Origin: an uncultured Clostridia bacterium
Lineage (GTDB): Bacteria > Bacillota > Clostridia > Oscillospirales > Acutalibacteraceae
DNA: 64,000 nucleotides
Assembly (NCBI GenBank): GCA_947627135.1
Contig: CANQUV010000008.1
Span: forward strand, 1 to 64,000
Reading direction: 5' to 3'
A program made the position numbers and the translations under genes. The stretch's first letter is position 1. Each line of letters begins with the position of its first letter. Positions 32,847 through 42,034 of this stretch are shown piece after piece. The notes under the pieces are model-generated. The model searched no databases. It was not told the DNA's origin and saw only the letters and a program-made list of their open reading frames with translations.

Positions 32847-34312
32847 AAGTTTATTCCCTCTCTGACTTCATCAAGAATTATTCCCGCAACTATCGCCAGA
32901 CTTCTTGCTTCTACATAATCTGAATTTATTTTATACTTTTCCGATACAAGTTCGTTAATTATTTTATCAACTTCCTTATAGCTTTCGTCAGCTCTGTCAA
33001 GCTTTGGTATTACAAAATATGTATCCTGCATGATTTCTCTTATTCTTGTTCTTATACCTGTCGGTACAGGTTTTCCGTTAATGTCTATCTCGCAGGGAAG
33101 TTTTCCCAAGGGTAGTCTGCCGTTTTTCTTTATATGTTCCATAATATCCTGGGCGGCACTTCTTGAAAAAACAAGAGCCTCCAGCAAAGAATTGCTTGCC
33201 AGTCTGTTTGCTCCGTGAACCCCCGTATGCGAACATTCTCCTGCGGCATAAAGTCCCTCAACAGAAGTTCTGGCATTCAAATCTACATTTATTCCGCCCA
33301 TAAGATAATGCTGACATGGAAAAACAGGAATTTTATCCTTTGTAATATCTACTCCCTCTTCAAGACATCTGCTGTATATCATAGGAAAACGCTCTTTTAA
33401 AAAATTCGAATCCTTTTGAGTTATATCAAGATAAAAGTTCTCACTGTCTGTTTTTCTTGCTTCAAGCATTATTGCGTTTGACACTACATCTCTGGGAGCA
33501 AGCTCGCCTCTTTCGTCGTAATTAAAAGCAAATCTCTCGCCTTTACAGTTTAGCAAAACCGCTCCCTCACCTCTTACTGCTTCGCTTATGAGAAAACGTT
33601 CTCTGTTTTTTTCCGCTGCAAAGGCAGTAGGATGAAACTGTACTCTTGACAGATGTTTTATTTTTGCACCCAACATATACGCAAATGCAATACCGTCACC
33701 TGTTGCAATTGCGGAATTTGTAGTATATTTATATACTCTGCCGATACCGCCTGTACAAATAATGCAAAAACTGCTTCCAACCTGATAATTTTTCCCGTCT
33801 TTTAAAAGGCAGATACAAAATCCGTTTTCCACCTTTTCAATTGCATAAACAAGAGAGTTATTGCAAATTGTAACATTAGGCTTTTTTTGAACAATGCTTA
33901 AAAGCTTATCAACAATTTCTTTTCCGGTAGAATCCTTATGATGAACAATTCTATGACGTGAATGTCCTGCCTCAAGAGTTTTAGACAACTTGCCATTCTG
34001 TTCCTTGTCAAAATCCACGCCCATTTCTTTAAGCTTAATAACATCTTCGGGTCCCTCTGTAACAAGCTTTTCCACCGCAGAAAGGTTATTTTTATATTTA
34101 CCTGCAATTAAAGTATCAGCAATATGAAGTTTGTAATTATCGTTATTTTTATCAAGCACAGCTGCAACACCGCCTTGTGCCAACGAACTGTTTGAAAGGG
34201 TAAGTTCTCTTTTTGAGAGAAGCAAAACCTTGTATTCTTCAGAAAACTGAAGTGCCGCATAAAGACCAGCAACACCAGTTCCTACAATTACCACATCATA
34301 TTGATTATTCAT
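32843..34312 (-). CDS. nadB: L-aspartate oxidase
   Basis: A 489-residue flavoprotein that oxidises L-aspartate to iminoaspartate, the first step of de novo NAD synthesis. DVVIVGTGVAGLYAALQF is the FAD-binding dinucleotide fold, SNSSLAQGGVAAV the conserved substrate-side segment, and QHYLMGGINVDLNARTSVEG with YAAGECSHTGVHGANRLASN the fumarate-reductase/aspartate-oxidase signature. It is slightly shorter than E. coli NadB (540). No nadA (quinolinate synthase) is present beside it, unlike in most nadABC operons. A promoter lies at 34359-34388. Confidence 0.95.
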   Translation of the reverse strand: MNNQYDVVIVGTGVAGLYAALQFSEEYKVLLLSKRELTLSNSSLAQGGVAAVLDKNNDNYKLHIADTLIAGKYKNNLSAVEKLVTEGPEDVIKLKEMGVDFDKEQNGKLSKTLEAGHSRHRIVHHKDSTGKEIVDKLLSIVQKKPNVTICNNSLVYAIEKVENGFCICLLKDGKNYQVGSSFCIICTGGIGRVYKYTTNSAIATGDGIAFAYMLGAKIKHLSRVQFHPTAFAAEKNRERFLISEAVRGEGAVLLNCKGERFAFNYDERGELAPRDVVSNAIMLEARKTDSENFYLDITQKDSNFLKERFPMIYSRCLEEGVDITKDKIPVFPCQHYLMGGINVDLNARTSVEGLYAAGECSHTGVHGANRLASNSLLEALVFSRSAAQDIMEHIKKNGRLPLGKLPCEIDINGKPVPTGIRTRIREIMQDTYFVIPKLDRADESYKEVDKIINELVSEKYKINSDYVEARSLAIVAGIILDEVREGINL

Positions 34313-34358
34313 AATAAAAACCTCTGTTTTATTTTAGTTTACAAAACTATTCTTTTAT

Positions 34359-34388
34359 ATTATACTACAAACAGACTTTAACTTTCAA
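34359..34388 (-). promoter_or_regulatory. promoter of nadB-nadC
   Basis: On the minus strand TTGAAA (34383-34388), an 18-bp spacer and TATAAT (34359-34364). Confidence 0.55.
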
Positions 34389-34463
34389 CATTTTTCCTAA
34401 TAAAACAGATGTTTTTTAGAAATTTAGCAAAATTTATAATAATTTTTTGTATAGGAGAACAAA

Positions 34464-35708
34464 ATGGACTTAAAAAGCAACGAAAAAAAAATAACAAGAG
34501 CTTTGTTAGTAAGCGTAGATACCGGTGATTTCGATGCTGAAGCGTCACTTGCAGAACTTTTTGAACTTGTGGAAAGTGCAGGAGCAGAGCCTGTTTTCAG
34601 TGTTTGTCAAAAGCTTCAGAAACCGGAAACCGCAACTTATGTAGGTTCAGGAAAGCTAATTGAAATAACGGAGCTATGTAAAACACAAGAAATTGATTTG
34701 ATAATATTTGACTGTGAACTGACTCCCTCCCAGATCAACAATATTGAAGAAGCAACCGATGTTCGTGTTATTGACAGAACAATGCTTATTCTTGATATTT
34801 TTGCACTCAGGGCAAAATCAAAGGAAGGCAAGGTACAGGTTGAGCTTGCCCAGCTAAAATATCTTTTGCCCAGACTTACAGGAAAAGGCATAGCAATGTC
34901 AAGATTAGGAGGAGGAATAGGAACAAGAGGACCGGGTGAAACAAAGCTTGAAACAGACCGCAGACATATAAGAAGAAGAATGGAAACTCTAAAAAAGCAG
35001 CTTGCAGACTTGGAAAAGCACAGGAATCAACTGCGTTCACGCAGAGAAAAGGACGGAATTATCACAGTAGCGATAGTGGGATATACAAACGCAGGGAAAA
35101 GCACATTAATGAACCTTTTGACAGACGCAGGTGTTCTTGCGCAGGATAAGCTGTTTGCAACTTTAGACCCCACCTCAAGAGCATTGAAATTGCCCGAGGG
35201 CAATACAGTTATGCTTATAGATACGGTAGGGCTTATAAGAAGACTTCCCCACAATTTAGTAGAAGCCTTTAAATCAACTCTTGAAGAAGCGGCACAGTCT
35301 GATGTAATTCTGAATGTATGCGACGCAAGCAGTGAAGAGGCACGAATTCATATACAAGTAACAAGAGACTTGCTTTATGAACTTGGCTGCGGAGATACTC
35401 CCGTTATCACCGTACTTAATAAATGTGACCTTTTATCGGAAGAACTTAAAGTACCCGACGGCAATTACGTTCAGATAAGTGCAAAATACAACAAAGGAAT
35501 TGATAAGCTGTTAAAAACAATTGAAGAAAATCTGCCTGTTAAAATGAAGCGAGGAAATTTTCTGATTCCGTTTTCAATGGGCGGTCTTTCCTCAGAGATC
35601 CGAAAAAACGGAACTGTTTTTTCAGAAAAATATGTAAACGAGGGAATCAAAACAGATGCGCTCGTTGATATAAGAACTTATGAAAAAATAAAAAAATTTA
35701 AAGTTTAA
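34464..35708 (+). CDS. hflX: GTPase HflX
   Basis: A 414-residue ribosome-associated GTPase that splits or rescues stalled ribosomes. The N-terminal HflX domain holds ATYVGSGKLIEI and FDCELTPSQINNIEEA; the glycine-rich segment GGGIGTRGPGETKLETDRR is the family signature. The G domain has GYTNAGKSTLMN (G1), DTVGLIRRLP (G3) and NKCD (G4). Length is normal. It is divergent from nadB, starts with AGGAG, and ends in a good terminator. Confidence 0.96.
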   Translation: MDLKSNEKKITRALLVSVDTGDFDAEASLAELFELVESAGAEPVFSVCQKLQKPETATYVGSGKLIEITELCKTQEIDLIIFDCELTPSQINNIEEATDVRVIDRTMLILDIFALRAKSKEGKVQVELAQLKYLLPRLTGKGIAMSRLGGGIGTRGPGETKLETDRRHIRRRMETLKKQLADLEKHRNQLRSRREKDGIITVAIVGYTNAGKSTLMNLLTDAGVLAQDKLFATLDPTSRALKLPEGNTVMLIDTVGLIRRLPHNLVEAFKSTLEEAAQSDVILNVCDASSEEARIHIQVTRDLLYELGCGDTPVITVLNKCDLLSEELKVPDGNYVQISAKYNKGIDKLLKTIEENLPVKMKRGNFLIPFSMGGLSSEIRKNGTVFSEKYVNEGIKTDALVDIRTYEKIKKFKV

Positions 35709-35712
35709 AAGA

Positions 35713-35765
35713 TTATCAAGGTATGGGTAAATGACGGTTATAAAGCCATATCTTGATATTTTATT
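35713..35765 (+). terminator. hflX terminator
   Basis: ATCAAGGTATGG pairs with CCATATCTTGAT around a 19-nt loop, followed by ATTTTATTATAT. Confidence 0.75.
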
Positions 35766-35816
35766 ATATAAGTAGTATAATTAGAATAATATGTAAATAT
35801 TACGGAGGCGCTTCTT

Positions 35817-36005
35817 GTGGATATAAAAGTCGGCGATATTCTTGAAATGAAAAAACCTCATCCCTGCAAATGTAAAACATTTCTTGTATTAAGAGTAGGA
35901 ATGGATTTTAAACTTCAATGTGAAAATTGTAAGCACCAGTTTATGATTCCAAGAAACAAAGCAGAAAAAAACATAAAAAAGATCATCTCTAAAAAAGAAG
36001 ATTAA
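35817..36005 (+). CDS. DUF951 family protein
   Basis: A 62-residue soluble protein that matches DUF951: VGDILEMKKPHPCKCKTFLV then RVGMDFKLQCENCKHQFMIP. The HPC and CENC cysteines may bind a metal, and the fold is probably a small beta barrel suited to nucleic acid. The start is GTG at 35817 with GGAGG 9 bases upstream. It is found widely in Firmicutes, often close to ychF or ribosome-related genes; function not established. Confidence 0.85.
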   Translation: MDIKVGDILEMKKPHPCKCKTFLVLRVGMDFKLQCENCKHQFMIPRNKAEKNIKKIISKKED

Positions 36006-36096
36006 TATACTTATCGCCAATAGGAAGTCAAAAAAGGTTTTAAAACAAGTTTTGTCTATTCTATTTAAAATCAGTATAAAGTAAAGGAAGATATAT

Positions 36097-37173
36097 TTGT
36101 TTGAAAGAATTGAGATTTTCGATAAACGGTACAGCGAATTAAATACAAAGCTTTATGACCCGTCAGTTGCGGCAAATGCCGATGAATTTCAAAAAATCAT
36201 GAAAGAAATCAAAGGAATCGAACCGATAGTTATAAAATACAGAGAATATAAAAAAGCTTTGAAAACAGAACAGGAGTCCCTTGAAATTTTAGAGGATTCA
36301 TCATCTGATGAAGAATTTAAAAAAATGGCACAAGCTGAACTTGACGAAGCAAAAAATCAGATAGAAAGCCTTTCTGATGAACTTAAAATACTTCTACTTC
36401 CAAAAGATCCTAACGACGAAAAGAATGTAATAATAGAAATCAGAGGCGGAGCCGGCGGAGAAGAAGCCGCACTTTTCTGTTCCGTACTTTTCAGAATGTA
36501 CAGTATGTATGCAGAAAGAAAAGGCTTTAAAACAGATGTTGTAAACACAAACGAAACTGAGCTGGGCGGATACAAGGAAATCTCATTTATGATAGAGGGT
36601 GAAGGTGCCTATTCCCTGTTAAAATACGAAAGCGGCGTTCACCGCGTTCAGCGTGTCCCCGAAACAGAAAGTCAGGGCAGGATACACACCTCTACCGTTA
36701 CGGTTGCAGTTTTGCCTGAAGCAGATGATGTTGAACTGGAAATAAATCCTGCCGATTTAAAAATTGATACTTTCCGAAGCAGCGGTGCAGGCGGTCAGCA
36801 TATTAACAAAACCTCATCTGCAATCAGAATCACCCATATTCCAACAGGTACTGTCGTAGAATGTCAGGATGAAAGAAGTCAGCATAAAAATAAAGATAAA
36901 GCCTTAAAGGTTTTAAAAAGCAGACTTTTGGATGCAAAGGTTGTAGAACAGCAGGACGCTATCGCTTCTGAAAGAAAATCCCAAGTGGGAACAGGCGACC
37001 GAAGTGAAAGAATAAGAACATATAACTATCCGCAAAGCAGAGTTACAGACCACAGAATAGGTCTTACCCTATATAAGCTGGAGGAAGTGTTAAACGGTGA
37101 TTTAGATCAGGTTATCGACCCGCTGATCGCCGCAGACAGAGCCCAAAAGCTAAAGGAAAGTATGGAAGAATAA
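36097..37173 (+). CDS. prfA: peptide chain release factor 1
   Basis: A 358-residue class I release factor for UAG and UAA. The GGQ motif is at residues 232-234 ([15 protein letters not shown]), where the glutamine is usually methylated. The recognition tripeptide is PET at 188-190 ([14 protein letters not shown]), a PxT type, which identifies RF1 rather than RF2. Start is TTG at 36097 with AAAGGAAG upstream. It opens the run prfA-tsaC-coaE. No prmC gene is adjacent, unlike in many bacteria. Confidence 0.96.
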   Translation: MFERIEIFDKRYSELNTKLYDPSVAANADEFQKIMKEIKGIEPIVIKYREYKKALKTEQESLEILEDSSSDEEFKKMAQAELDEAKNQIESLSDELKILLLPKDPNDEKNVIIEIRGGAGGEEAALFCSVLFRMYSMYAERKGFKTDVVNTNETELGGYKEISFMIEGEGAYSLLKYESGVHRVQRVPETESQGRIHTSTVTVAVLPEADDVELEINPADLKIDTFRSSGAGGQHINKTSSAIRITHIPTGTVVECQDERSQHKNKDKALKVLKSRLLDAKVVEQQDAIASERKSQVGTGDRSERIRTYNYPQSRVTDHRIGLTLYKLEEVLNGDLDQVIDPLIAADRAQKLKESMEE

Positions 37174-37176
37174 AAT

Positions 37177-38211
37177 ATGAAAACCTTACTTTTAAAAGAC
37201 AATGAACAGGATATTATAAAAGCTGCCGAAATATTAAAAGCCGGCGGCCTTGTAGGTATGCCTACGGAAACGGTTTACGGATTAGCGGCAAATGCATTAA
37301 ATCCAAATGCCGTTGCAAATATTTTTAAAGCAAAAGGCAGACCAATGGATAATCCTCTTATTGTCCATATCAGCAGTTTTGAAGATATTAAAAAATTCGG
37401 ACTTGCCTCAGAAATACCTGCTAAAGCAAAGCTTTTGGCTGAAAATTTCTGGCCGGGTCCATTAACCGTTATTTTAAAAAAAGGCAGTATAATTCCTGAT
37501 GAAGTAAGCGCAGGACTTGACACGGTTGCCATAAGATACCCAAGTCATAAAATTGCAAACAAACTTATTAAAGCTGCTGATTTGCCGTTAGCCGCACCGT
37601 CTGCTAATTTATCAGGCAGTCCGAGTCCAACAACGGCACAGCATGTTGTAAATGATTTAAACGGAAAAATAGACGCTGTAATCGACGGCGGCACAAGCGA
37701 TGTAGGACTTGAAAGTACCGTAATCACTCTTGCACAAAATCCGCCAAAGCTTTTAAGACCGGGCGGAGTTACACTTGAAATGCTTGAAAACGTTATAGGA
37801 AAAGTTTTGGTTGACAACGCTGTTTTAAATAAACTTGAAGATAATGTAACCCCTGCAAGTCCGGGAATGAAGTATAAACATTATGCTCCTAAGGCAAATG
37901 TAATAATTTTAAAAGCAGGCGATAATGCATTTATTGATTTTATTAATTTAAATAAATCACAGGAAGTTGCCGCCATTTGCTATGATGAAGATATGGAAAA
38001 ACTCAATGTTAAAACATTTTCTTTAGGCAAAAAGGGAGATTCAGCAAAACATGCTCATAATCTTTTTGAAATTTTAAGAGAAATAGATGTAAACAAAAAC
38101 ATAAAAACAGTTTACAGCAGATGTCCTGAAATCAAGGGTGTAGGAATGGCTGTTTATAACCGACTGATCAGAGCGGCAGGATTTGAGGTAAAAGATCTTG
38201 AGAAATTATAA
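37177..38211 (+). CDS. tsaC: L-threonylcarbamoyladenylate synthase (Sua5/YwlC type)
   Basis: A 344-residue enzyme that makes threonylcarbamoyl-AMP for the t6A modification of tRNAs. The YrdC domain (1-200) has GGLVGMPTETVYGLAANAL, KGRPMDNPLIVHI and PLAAPSANLSGSPSPT. The C-terminal Sua5 domain (about 215-344) follows ASPGMKYKHYAPKA, the linker conserved in the long form. It lies 3 bases after prfA and overlaps coaE by 14 bases. Confidence 0.95.
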   Translation: MKTLLLKDNEQDIIKAAEILKAGGLVGMPTETVYGLAANALNPNAVANIFKAKGRPMDNPLIVHISSFEDIKKFGLASEIPAKAKLLAENFWPGPLTVILKKGSIIPDEVSAGLDTVAIRYPSHKIANKLIKAADLPLAAPSANLSGSPSPTTAQHVVNDLNGKIDAVIDGGTSDVGLESTVITLAQNPPKLLRPGGVTLEMLENVIGKVLVDNAVLNKLEDNVTPASPGMKYKHYAPKANVIILKAGDNAFIDFINLNKSQEVAAICYDEDMEKLNVKTFSLGKKGDSAKHAHNLFEILREIDVNKNIKTVYSRCPEIKGVGMAVYNRLIRAAGFEVKDLEKL

Positions 38212-38797
38212 AATAATAGGTTTAACAGGACCTACCGGTTCAGGAAAAAGTGAAGCAGCAAATTTTTTTGAACAAAACGGATATAAAATAATTGACGCTG
38301 ATAAAATTGCAAGAGAAGTTACATTAAAGGGAAGTCCCTGCCTTAAAACTCTTACAGCCGTTTTCGGAAAAGAAATTTTAAATAAAGATAATACTTTAAA
38401 CAGAAAAGCTTTGGCAAGTATTGCTTTTTCCAACAAGAAAAACACAAGTCTTTTAAATGATATTACCCACCCATTTGTATATTTAAAGGTTATGAAAATC
38501 GCCAATGAATATATATCAAAGGGAAACACTAAAATTATATATGATGCTCCTTTACTTTTTGAGAGTAACGGTGAACTTTTGTGCGACTATGTTATTTCAA
38601 TTTTATGCTCAAAAGAAAAGCGTGTTGAAAGAATTATAAACCGAGATAATATATCATTAGAACAGGCATATTTAAGAATAAATACACAACATTCTGATGA
38701 CTTTTATAAAAACAAATCTGATTTTTGCATTTATAATAATTCTGATTTAGAAAATTTATACAATAATGCCCGTAAAATTCTTAATGAAATAAAATAA
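38198..38797 (+). CDS. coaE: dephospho-CoA kinase
   Basis: A 199-residue kinase for the last step of CoA synthesis. Walker A is GLTGPTGSGKSEAANFF, followed by the conserved DADKIAREV. YDAPLLFESNGELLCDYVI and the lid NRDNISLEQAYLRIN are also typical; the last part KSDFCIYNNSDLENLY matches the usual D-x-x-I-x-N end. The start is TTG at 38198, inside the end of tsaC, so it is translationally coupled. Confidence 0.94.
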   Translation: MRNYKIIGLTGPTGSGKSEAANFFEQNGYKIIDADKIAREVTLKGSPCLKTLTAVFGKEILNKDNTLNRKALASIAFSNKKNTSLLNDITHPFVYLKVMKIANEYISKGNTKIIYDAPLLFESNGELLCDYVISILCSKEKRVERIINRDNISLEQAYLRINTQHSDDFYKNKSDFCIYNNSDLENLYNNARKILNEIK

Positions 38798-38812
38798 TTC
38801 AGGAGGTGCTTT

Positions 38813-39430
38813 GTGACAACTGTCAGAAAACCCCGCAAAAGAAGTGAAGGATTAAGTATATTTTTAAAAATTATTTATTTTATTCTTGCAATTTTAGTAT
38901 CTGCCTTTTTAATTTGGGGGTCAATTCAGCTTCTTTCAGGGACAAAAGAAAAGGTAATAGATTCAATGTATCCTCTTAAATATGAGGAATATGTAGATAA
39001 AGCAGCTTCTGATTATAATATGGATAAAGCATTGATTTACGGTGTTATAAGAACCGAGAGCGGTTTTAATCCTGACGCAGAATCCACTGCCGGTGCAAGA
39101 GGTCTTATGCAGATAATGCCGGAATCTTTTCAATGGCTGCAAACCCTACGGGGAGTTGAGGGGCAATACACCTCAAACGACCTCTATAACCCTGAAATAA
39201 ATATAGATTACGGTGTATATCTTCTGAAATATTTTTATGACAGATACGGTACAGAACAAACAGCAGTTGCAGCATACAACGCAGGATTTGTAGTAGGCGA
39301 CTGGTTGTCAAATCCTGAATACAGCGCCGATGGTGTTGTACTTGATTACATACCTTATCCTGAAACCTCTGCTTATGTTGACAAGGTATTATCTGCAAAA
39401 GATAAGTATAATGAACTTTATTTTAATTAA
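38813..39430 (+). CDS. membrane-anchored lytic transglycosylase (SLT domain)
   Basis: A 205-residue protein: basic N-terminus, one span at about 20-42 (IFLKIIYFILAILVSAFLIW), then an extracytoplasmic SLT domain at 55-205. The catalytic glutamate lies in GVIRTESGFNP, followed by GARGLMQIMPESFQWL and AVAAYNAGFVVGDWL, the lysozyme-like fold signatures. It should cleave the glycan strands of peptidoglycan to anhydro-MurNAc. The start is GTG at 38813 with AGGAGG 8 bases upstream. It follows coaE by 15 bases, an order seen in many Clostridia. Confidence 0.92.
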   Translation: MTTVRKPRKRSEGLSIFLKIIYFILAILVSAFLIWGSIQLLSGTKEKVIDSMYPLKYEEYVDKAASDYNMDKALIYGVIRTESGFNPDAESTAGARGLMQIMPESFQWLQTLRGVEGQYTSNDLYNPEINIDYGVYLLKYFYDRYGTEQTAVAAYNAGFVVGDWLSNPEYSADGVVLDYIPYPETSAYVDKVLSAKDKYNELYFN

Positions 39431-39470
39431 AATAACTTTATATAAATTTAAATTTGGAGGATAAATAATT

Positions 39471-40886
39471 ATGGCTAACCAAAAAGACGAAAAATCAAAA
39501 ACAGCAAAATTAAAAGATGAAATTCTTATGAAAAAGGATAAAGGAATAAAAATTGTTCCTAAAGAAGAAATTGAAAAAGCAGATGAATTTTGTAAAGGAT
39601 ATGTAAAATTTCTTGATAAATCACCTATGGAAAGAGAAGCAGTAAGATATTCTGTTGATCTGGCAAAAAAAGCCGGCTTTAAAGAATTCAAACAGGATAC
39701 AAAATACAATGCAGGCGATAAGGTTTACTATATTAACAGAGATAAAGCGTTAGCTCTTGCTGTTATCGGCAAAAACGGAGTTAAAAACGGTGCAAAACTT
39801 GCTATTGCACATATAGACTCACCTAGAATCGACCTTAAACCAAATCCTCTTTATGAACAAAACAATCTTGCACTTTTTAAAACCCATTATTACGGCGGAC
39901 TTAAAAAATATCAGTGGACAGCTATCCCCCTTACACTTCACGGAACTGTTGTTAAGCTTGACGGAACAAAGGTTGATATATGTTTAGGAGACAGCGAAGA
40001 TGAACCTTGTTTCTGCATTACCGATTTGCTTCCTCATCTTGCACAGGAACAAAGTCAAAAAACAATGGCAAAAGCATTTACCGGAGAAGATTTAAATGTT
40101 CTTGTAGGATCTCGCCCTTATGATACGGAAGACGAAGAAAGCGATCTGGTTAAACTTAATGTTATGAGTATTCTCAATGAAAAATACGGAATTACCGAAG
40201 GTGATTTTCTATCTGCAGAGCTATGCCTTATACCATCATTCAAAACAAGGGATATAGGTTTTGACAGAAGTATGATAGGCGGATACGGTCACGATGATAA
40301 GGTTTGCGCATATCCTGCACTTATGGCAGCATTAGACGCTGAAATTCCTGAAAACACCTGTATTACCTACCTTACAGATAAAGAAGAAATAGGAAGCGAC
40401 GGCAATACCGGTATGCAAAGTGACTTTTTAAGATATTTTATTAACGATCTTGCAAAAATTGACGGTATTGAAGGATATCGTGCAATTTCTATGAGTAAAT
40501 GTCTTTCTGCCGATGTAAATGCAGCGTTCGACCCAACCTATCCTTCAGTTTATGAAGCTAATAACTGCTCTTACCTTAATAACGGAGTAATAATTTCAAA
40601 ATATACAGGCCACGGCGGAAAATACGATACTTCCGATGCTTCTGCGGAATATATGGGAGAAATCCGTACAATGCTTGAAAAGAATGATATTTTATGGCAG
40701 GTTGGCGAGCTTGGTAAGGTTGACCAAGGCGGCGGAGGAACAATTGCAAAGTATGTAGCAAATATGAATGTTGATGTTGTAGATTTAGGCGTTCCAGTAT
40801 TATCAATGCACGCCCCTTTTGAAATTGTCTCAAAATTAGATGTATATATGGCATACAGAGCATTTTATGCATTTTTTATGAATTAA
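39471..40886 (+). CDS. M18 family aminopeptidase
   Basis: A 471-residue zinc aminopeptidase. AIAHIDSPRIDLKPNPLYE holds the first metal histidine and aspartate; GGYGHDDKVCAYPALMA, TYLTDKEEIGSDGNTGMQSD (catalytic Glu) and VPVLSMHAPFEIVSK provide the remaining ligands. It is cytoplasmic and removes N-terminal residues, often acidic ones. The length agrees with the clostridial M18 proteins called aminopeptidase 1. AGGAGG-like TGGAGG lies upstream. It is the last gene before the tRNA locus; I see no strong terminator after it. Confidence 0.94.
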   Translation: MANQKDEKSKTAKLKDEILMKKDKGIKIVPKEEIEKADEFCKGYVKFLDKSPMEREAVRYSVDLAKKAGFKEFKQDTKYNAGDKVYYINRDKALALAVIGKNGVKNGAKLAIAHIDSPRIDLKPNPLYEQNNLALFKTHYYGGLKKYQWTAIPLTLHGTVVKLDGTKVDICLGDSEDEPCFCITDLLPHLAQEQSQKTMAKAFTGEDLNVLVGSRPYDTEDEESDLVKLNVMSILNEKYGITEGDFLSAELCLIPSFKTRDIGFDRSMIGGYGHDDKVCAYPALMAALDAEIPENTCITYLTDKEEIGSDGNTGMQSDFLRYFINDLAKIDGIEGYRAISMSKCLSADVNAAFDPTYPSVYEANNCSYLNNGVIISKYTGHGGKYDTSDASAEYMGEIRTMLEKNDILWQVGELGKVDQGGGGTIAKYVANMNVDVVDLGVPVLSMHAPFEIVSKLDVYMAYRAFYAFFMN

Positions 40887-40944
40887 AATTAAGTATTACA
40901 ATAAACTATAATTTTAAGTAACTCATAATTTATAAAAATTATAC

Positions 40945-40973
40945 TTGCAATTACCAATTAAATATGATAGAAT
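40945..40973 (+). promoter_or_regulatory. promoter of tRNA-Arg
   Basis: TTGCAA (40945-40950), a 17-bp spacer and TAGAAT (40968-40973) lie 28 bases before the tRNA. A 9-bp inverted repeat AAGCGGTTT/AAACCGCTT (40978-40999) sits between promoter and tRNA and would form a hairpin in the 5' leader. Confidence 0.65.
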
Positions 40974-41001
40974 AGTCAAGCGGTTTAAAAAAACCGCTTA
41001 T

Positions 41002-41078
41002 GCGCTGATAGCTCAGCTGGATAGAGTGACTGGCTACGAACCAGTAGGTCGGGGGTTCGAGTCCCTTTCAGCGCGCCA
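41002..41078 (+). tRNA. tRNA-Arg (anticodon ACG), CCA encoded
   Basis: The acceptor stem is GCGCTGA with TCAGCGC, discriminator G and an encoded CCA. The D arm is AGCTCAGCTGGATAGAGT, the anticodon loop CTACGAA inside the stem CTGG/CCAG gives anticodon ACG (inosine at the wobble position), and GGGTTCGAGTCCC forms the T arm. It decodes CGN arginine codons. Its 3' end is copied, in both orientations, in the tandem repeats that follow. Confidence 0.97.
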
Positions 41079-41477
41079 ATGGAAAACGGACGGTGTAATG
41101 CACTGTCCGTTTTTCGTTTATATTATTGCTGAAAGGGACTCGAACGAGCGTTAAGAAAATGTCACAGTGTGACATTTTTAGCTCGATGCGAAGATGATAC
41201 TTTTCCAGCATAAACACGTCCAAAATGACGAAATGAAAGTTTTATTACAAATAAACATACTTTCAGCGCGCCAATGGAAAACGGACGGTGTAATGCACTG
41301 TCCGTTTTTCGTTTATATTATTGCTGAAAGGGACTCGAACGAGCGTTAAGAAAATGTCACAGTGTGACATTTTTAGCTCGATGCGAAGATGATACTTTTC
41401 CAGCATAAACACGCCCAAAATAGCGAAATGAAAGTTTTATTACAAATAAACATACTTTCAGCGCGCCAATGAAAAGC
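41071..41477 (+). repeat. 195-bp tandem duplication starting in the tRNA-Arg 3' end
   Basis: Units run from 41071 to 41265 and from 41266 to 41460, with a third start at 41461 that diverges after about 16 bases. The two units differ at three positions near their end. Each begins with tRNA end GCGCGCCA, then a terminator hairpin (41083-41115 and 41278-41310). Each also carries GCTGAAAGGGACTCGAAC (41128-41145 and 41323-41340), a perfect 18-base inverted copy of the tRNA T arm and acceptor, and a palindrome AATGTCACA-G-TGTGACATT inside a GAGC/GCTC stem. No protein is encoded here. Confidence 0.93.
41083..41115 (+). terminator. tRNA-Arg terminator
   Basis: AAAACGGACGGTG pairs with CACTGTCCGTTTT (one G-U pair) around TAATG, 5 bases after the CCA, with a T run. 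It is repeated at 41278-41310 by the tandem duplication. Confidence 0.85.
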
Positions 41478-41525
41478 CGCATTAGAAAGCCGTTTATAAG
41501 CTTTTTAGTGCGGTCCTTTTTTGTT
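41474..41525 (+). terminator. terminator after the repeat array
   Basis: CCGCATTAGAAAGC pairs with GCTTTTTAGTGCGG around a 9-nt loop, followed by TCCTTTTTTG. The stretch from here to 41658 holds nothing else recognisable. Confidence 0.75.
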
Positions 41526-41659
41526 TAAAAATCCGTTAAAACAGTCTTAAAAATATTTAAAACCGCTAAGAATATTAGTTAAAAGGTTAGTAAAATATTA
41601 ATAAAAAAAATAGTTTATAAAACAAACAACATAACCTACACAGAAAATACACAATAAAA

Positions 41660-41690
41660 AATCCCACACTTCATAAGAAATGTGGGAGTA
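41660..41690 (-). terminator. terminator of the small dockerin gene
   Basis: TCCCACA pairs with TGTGGGA around a 12-nt loop; on the minus strand ATTTTTTATTG follows. Confidence 0.75.
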
Positions 41691-41704
41691 AAATAGGATT
41701 TATT

Positions 41705-42019
41705 TTAATAAACAAAAAAATCACCGGTTGGAAAACCTGTAATGATTCCGCTTAACAATTTTTGTATAAGAATTGCATCAGAAATAGTAACTTGACCGCT
41801 TGCATCAACATCTGCCGCAATTTTTTGATAAGTATCAAATTCAACGATACCTGTTATATTTTTTTGAATTAATTCTACATCGGCCTGACTGATTACACCA
41901 TCATTGTTTACATCACCGTATAACCTTCTTGTTAATGCACCGGTTGATACAATAGCAATACTAAACATTGTTGCAAAAATACAAATAACTGCTATTGTCT
42001 TTTTGATTGTTTTTTTCAT
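41705..42019 (-). CDS. small secreted dockerin protein
   Basis: A 104-residue exported protein from the ATG at 42019, which has GAGGTG 8 bases upstream. Residues 1-30 are a signal peptide (KKTIKKT, then a hydrophobic run ending near STGA). The rest is one type I dockerin with both calcium loops: YGDVNNDGVISQADVELIQK and VDASGQVTISDAILIQKLLS. It has no partner domain, so it could only dock, perhaps to fill or block cohesins, or be a structural calcium module. It is unlinked to the dockerin protein at the window's left end but shares its C-terminal design. Confidence 0.85.
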   Translation of the reverse strand: MKKTIKKTIAVICIFATMFSIAIVSTGALTRRLYGDVNNDGVISQADVELIQKNITGIVEFDTYQKIAADVDASGQVTISDAILIQKLLSGIITGFPTGDFFVY

Positions 42020-42034
42020 AAAAATACACCTCAC

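Noticed and set aside
33380..33400. A third copy of the word AACGCTCTTTTAAA from the structured leader
   Set aside because: It lies inside nadB coding for a conserved part of the protein, without the flanking ACTG/CAGT blocks.
41156..41178. Palindrome TGTCACA-G-TGTGACA as an operator of the TetR at 13 kb
   Set aside because: The half-sites are in the opposite order (TGTCA...TGACA instead of TGACA...TGTCA), and it sits within the tRNA-derived repeat with no gene to control.
41071..41470. CRISPR array after the tRNA
   Set aside because: The units are 195 bp long, nearly identical throughout and have no unique spacers; no cas gene is present.
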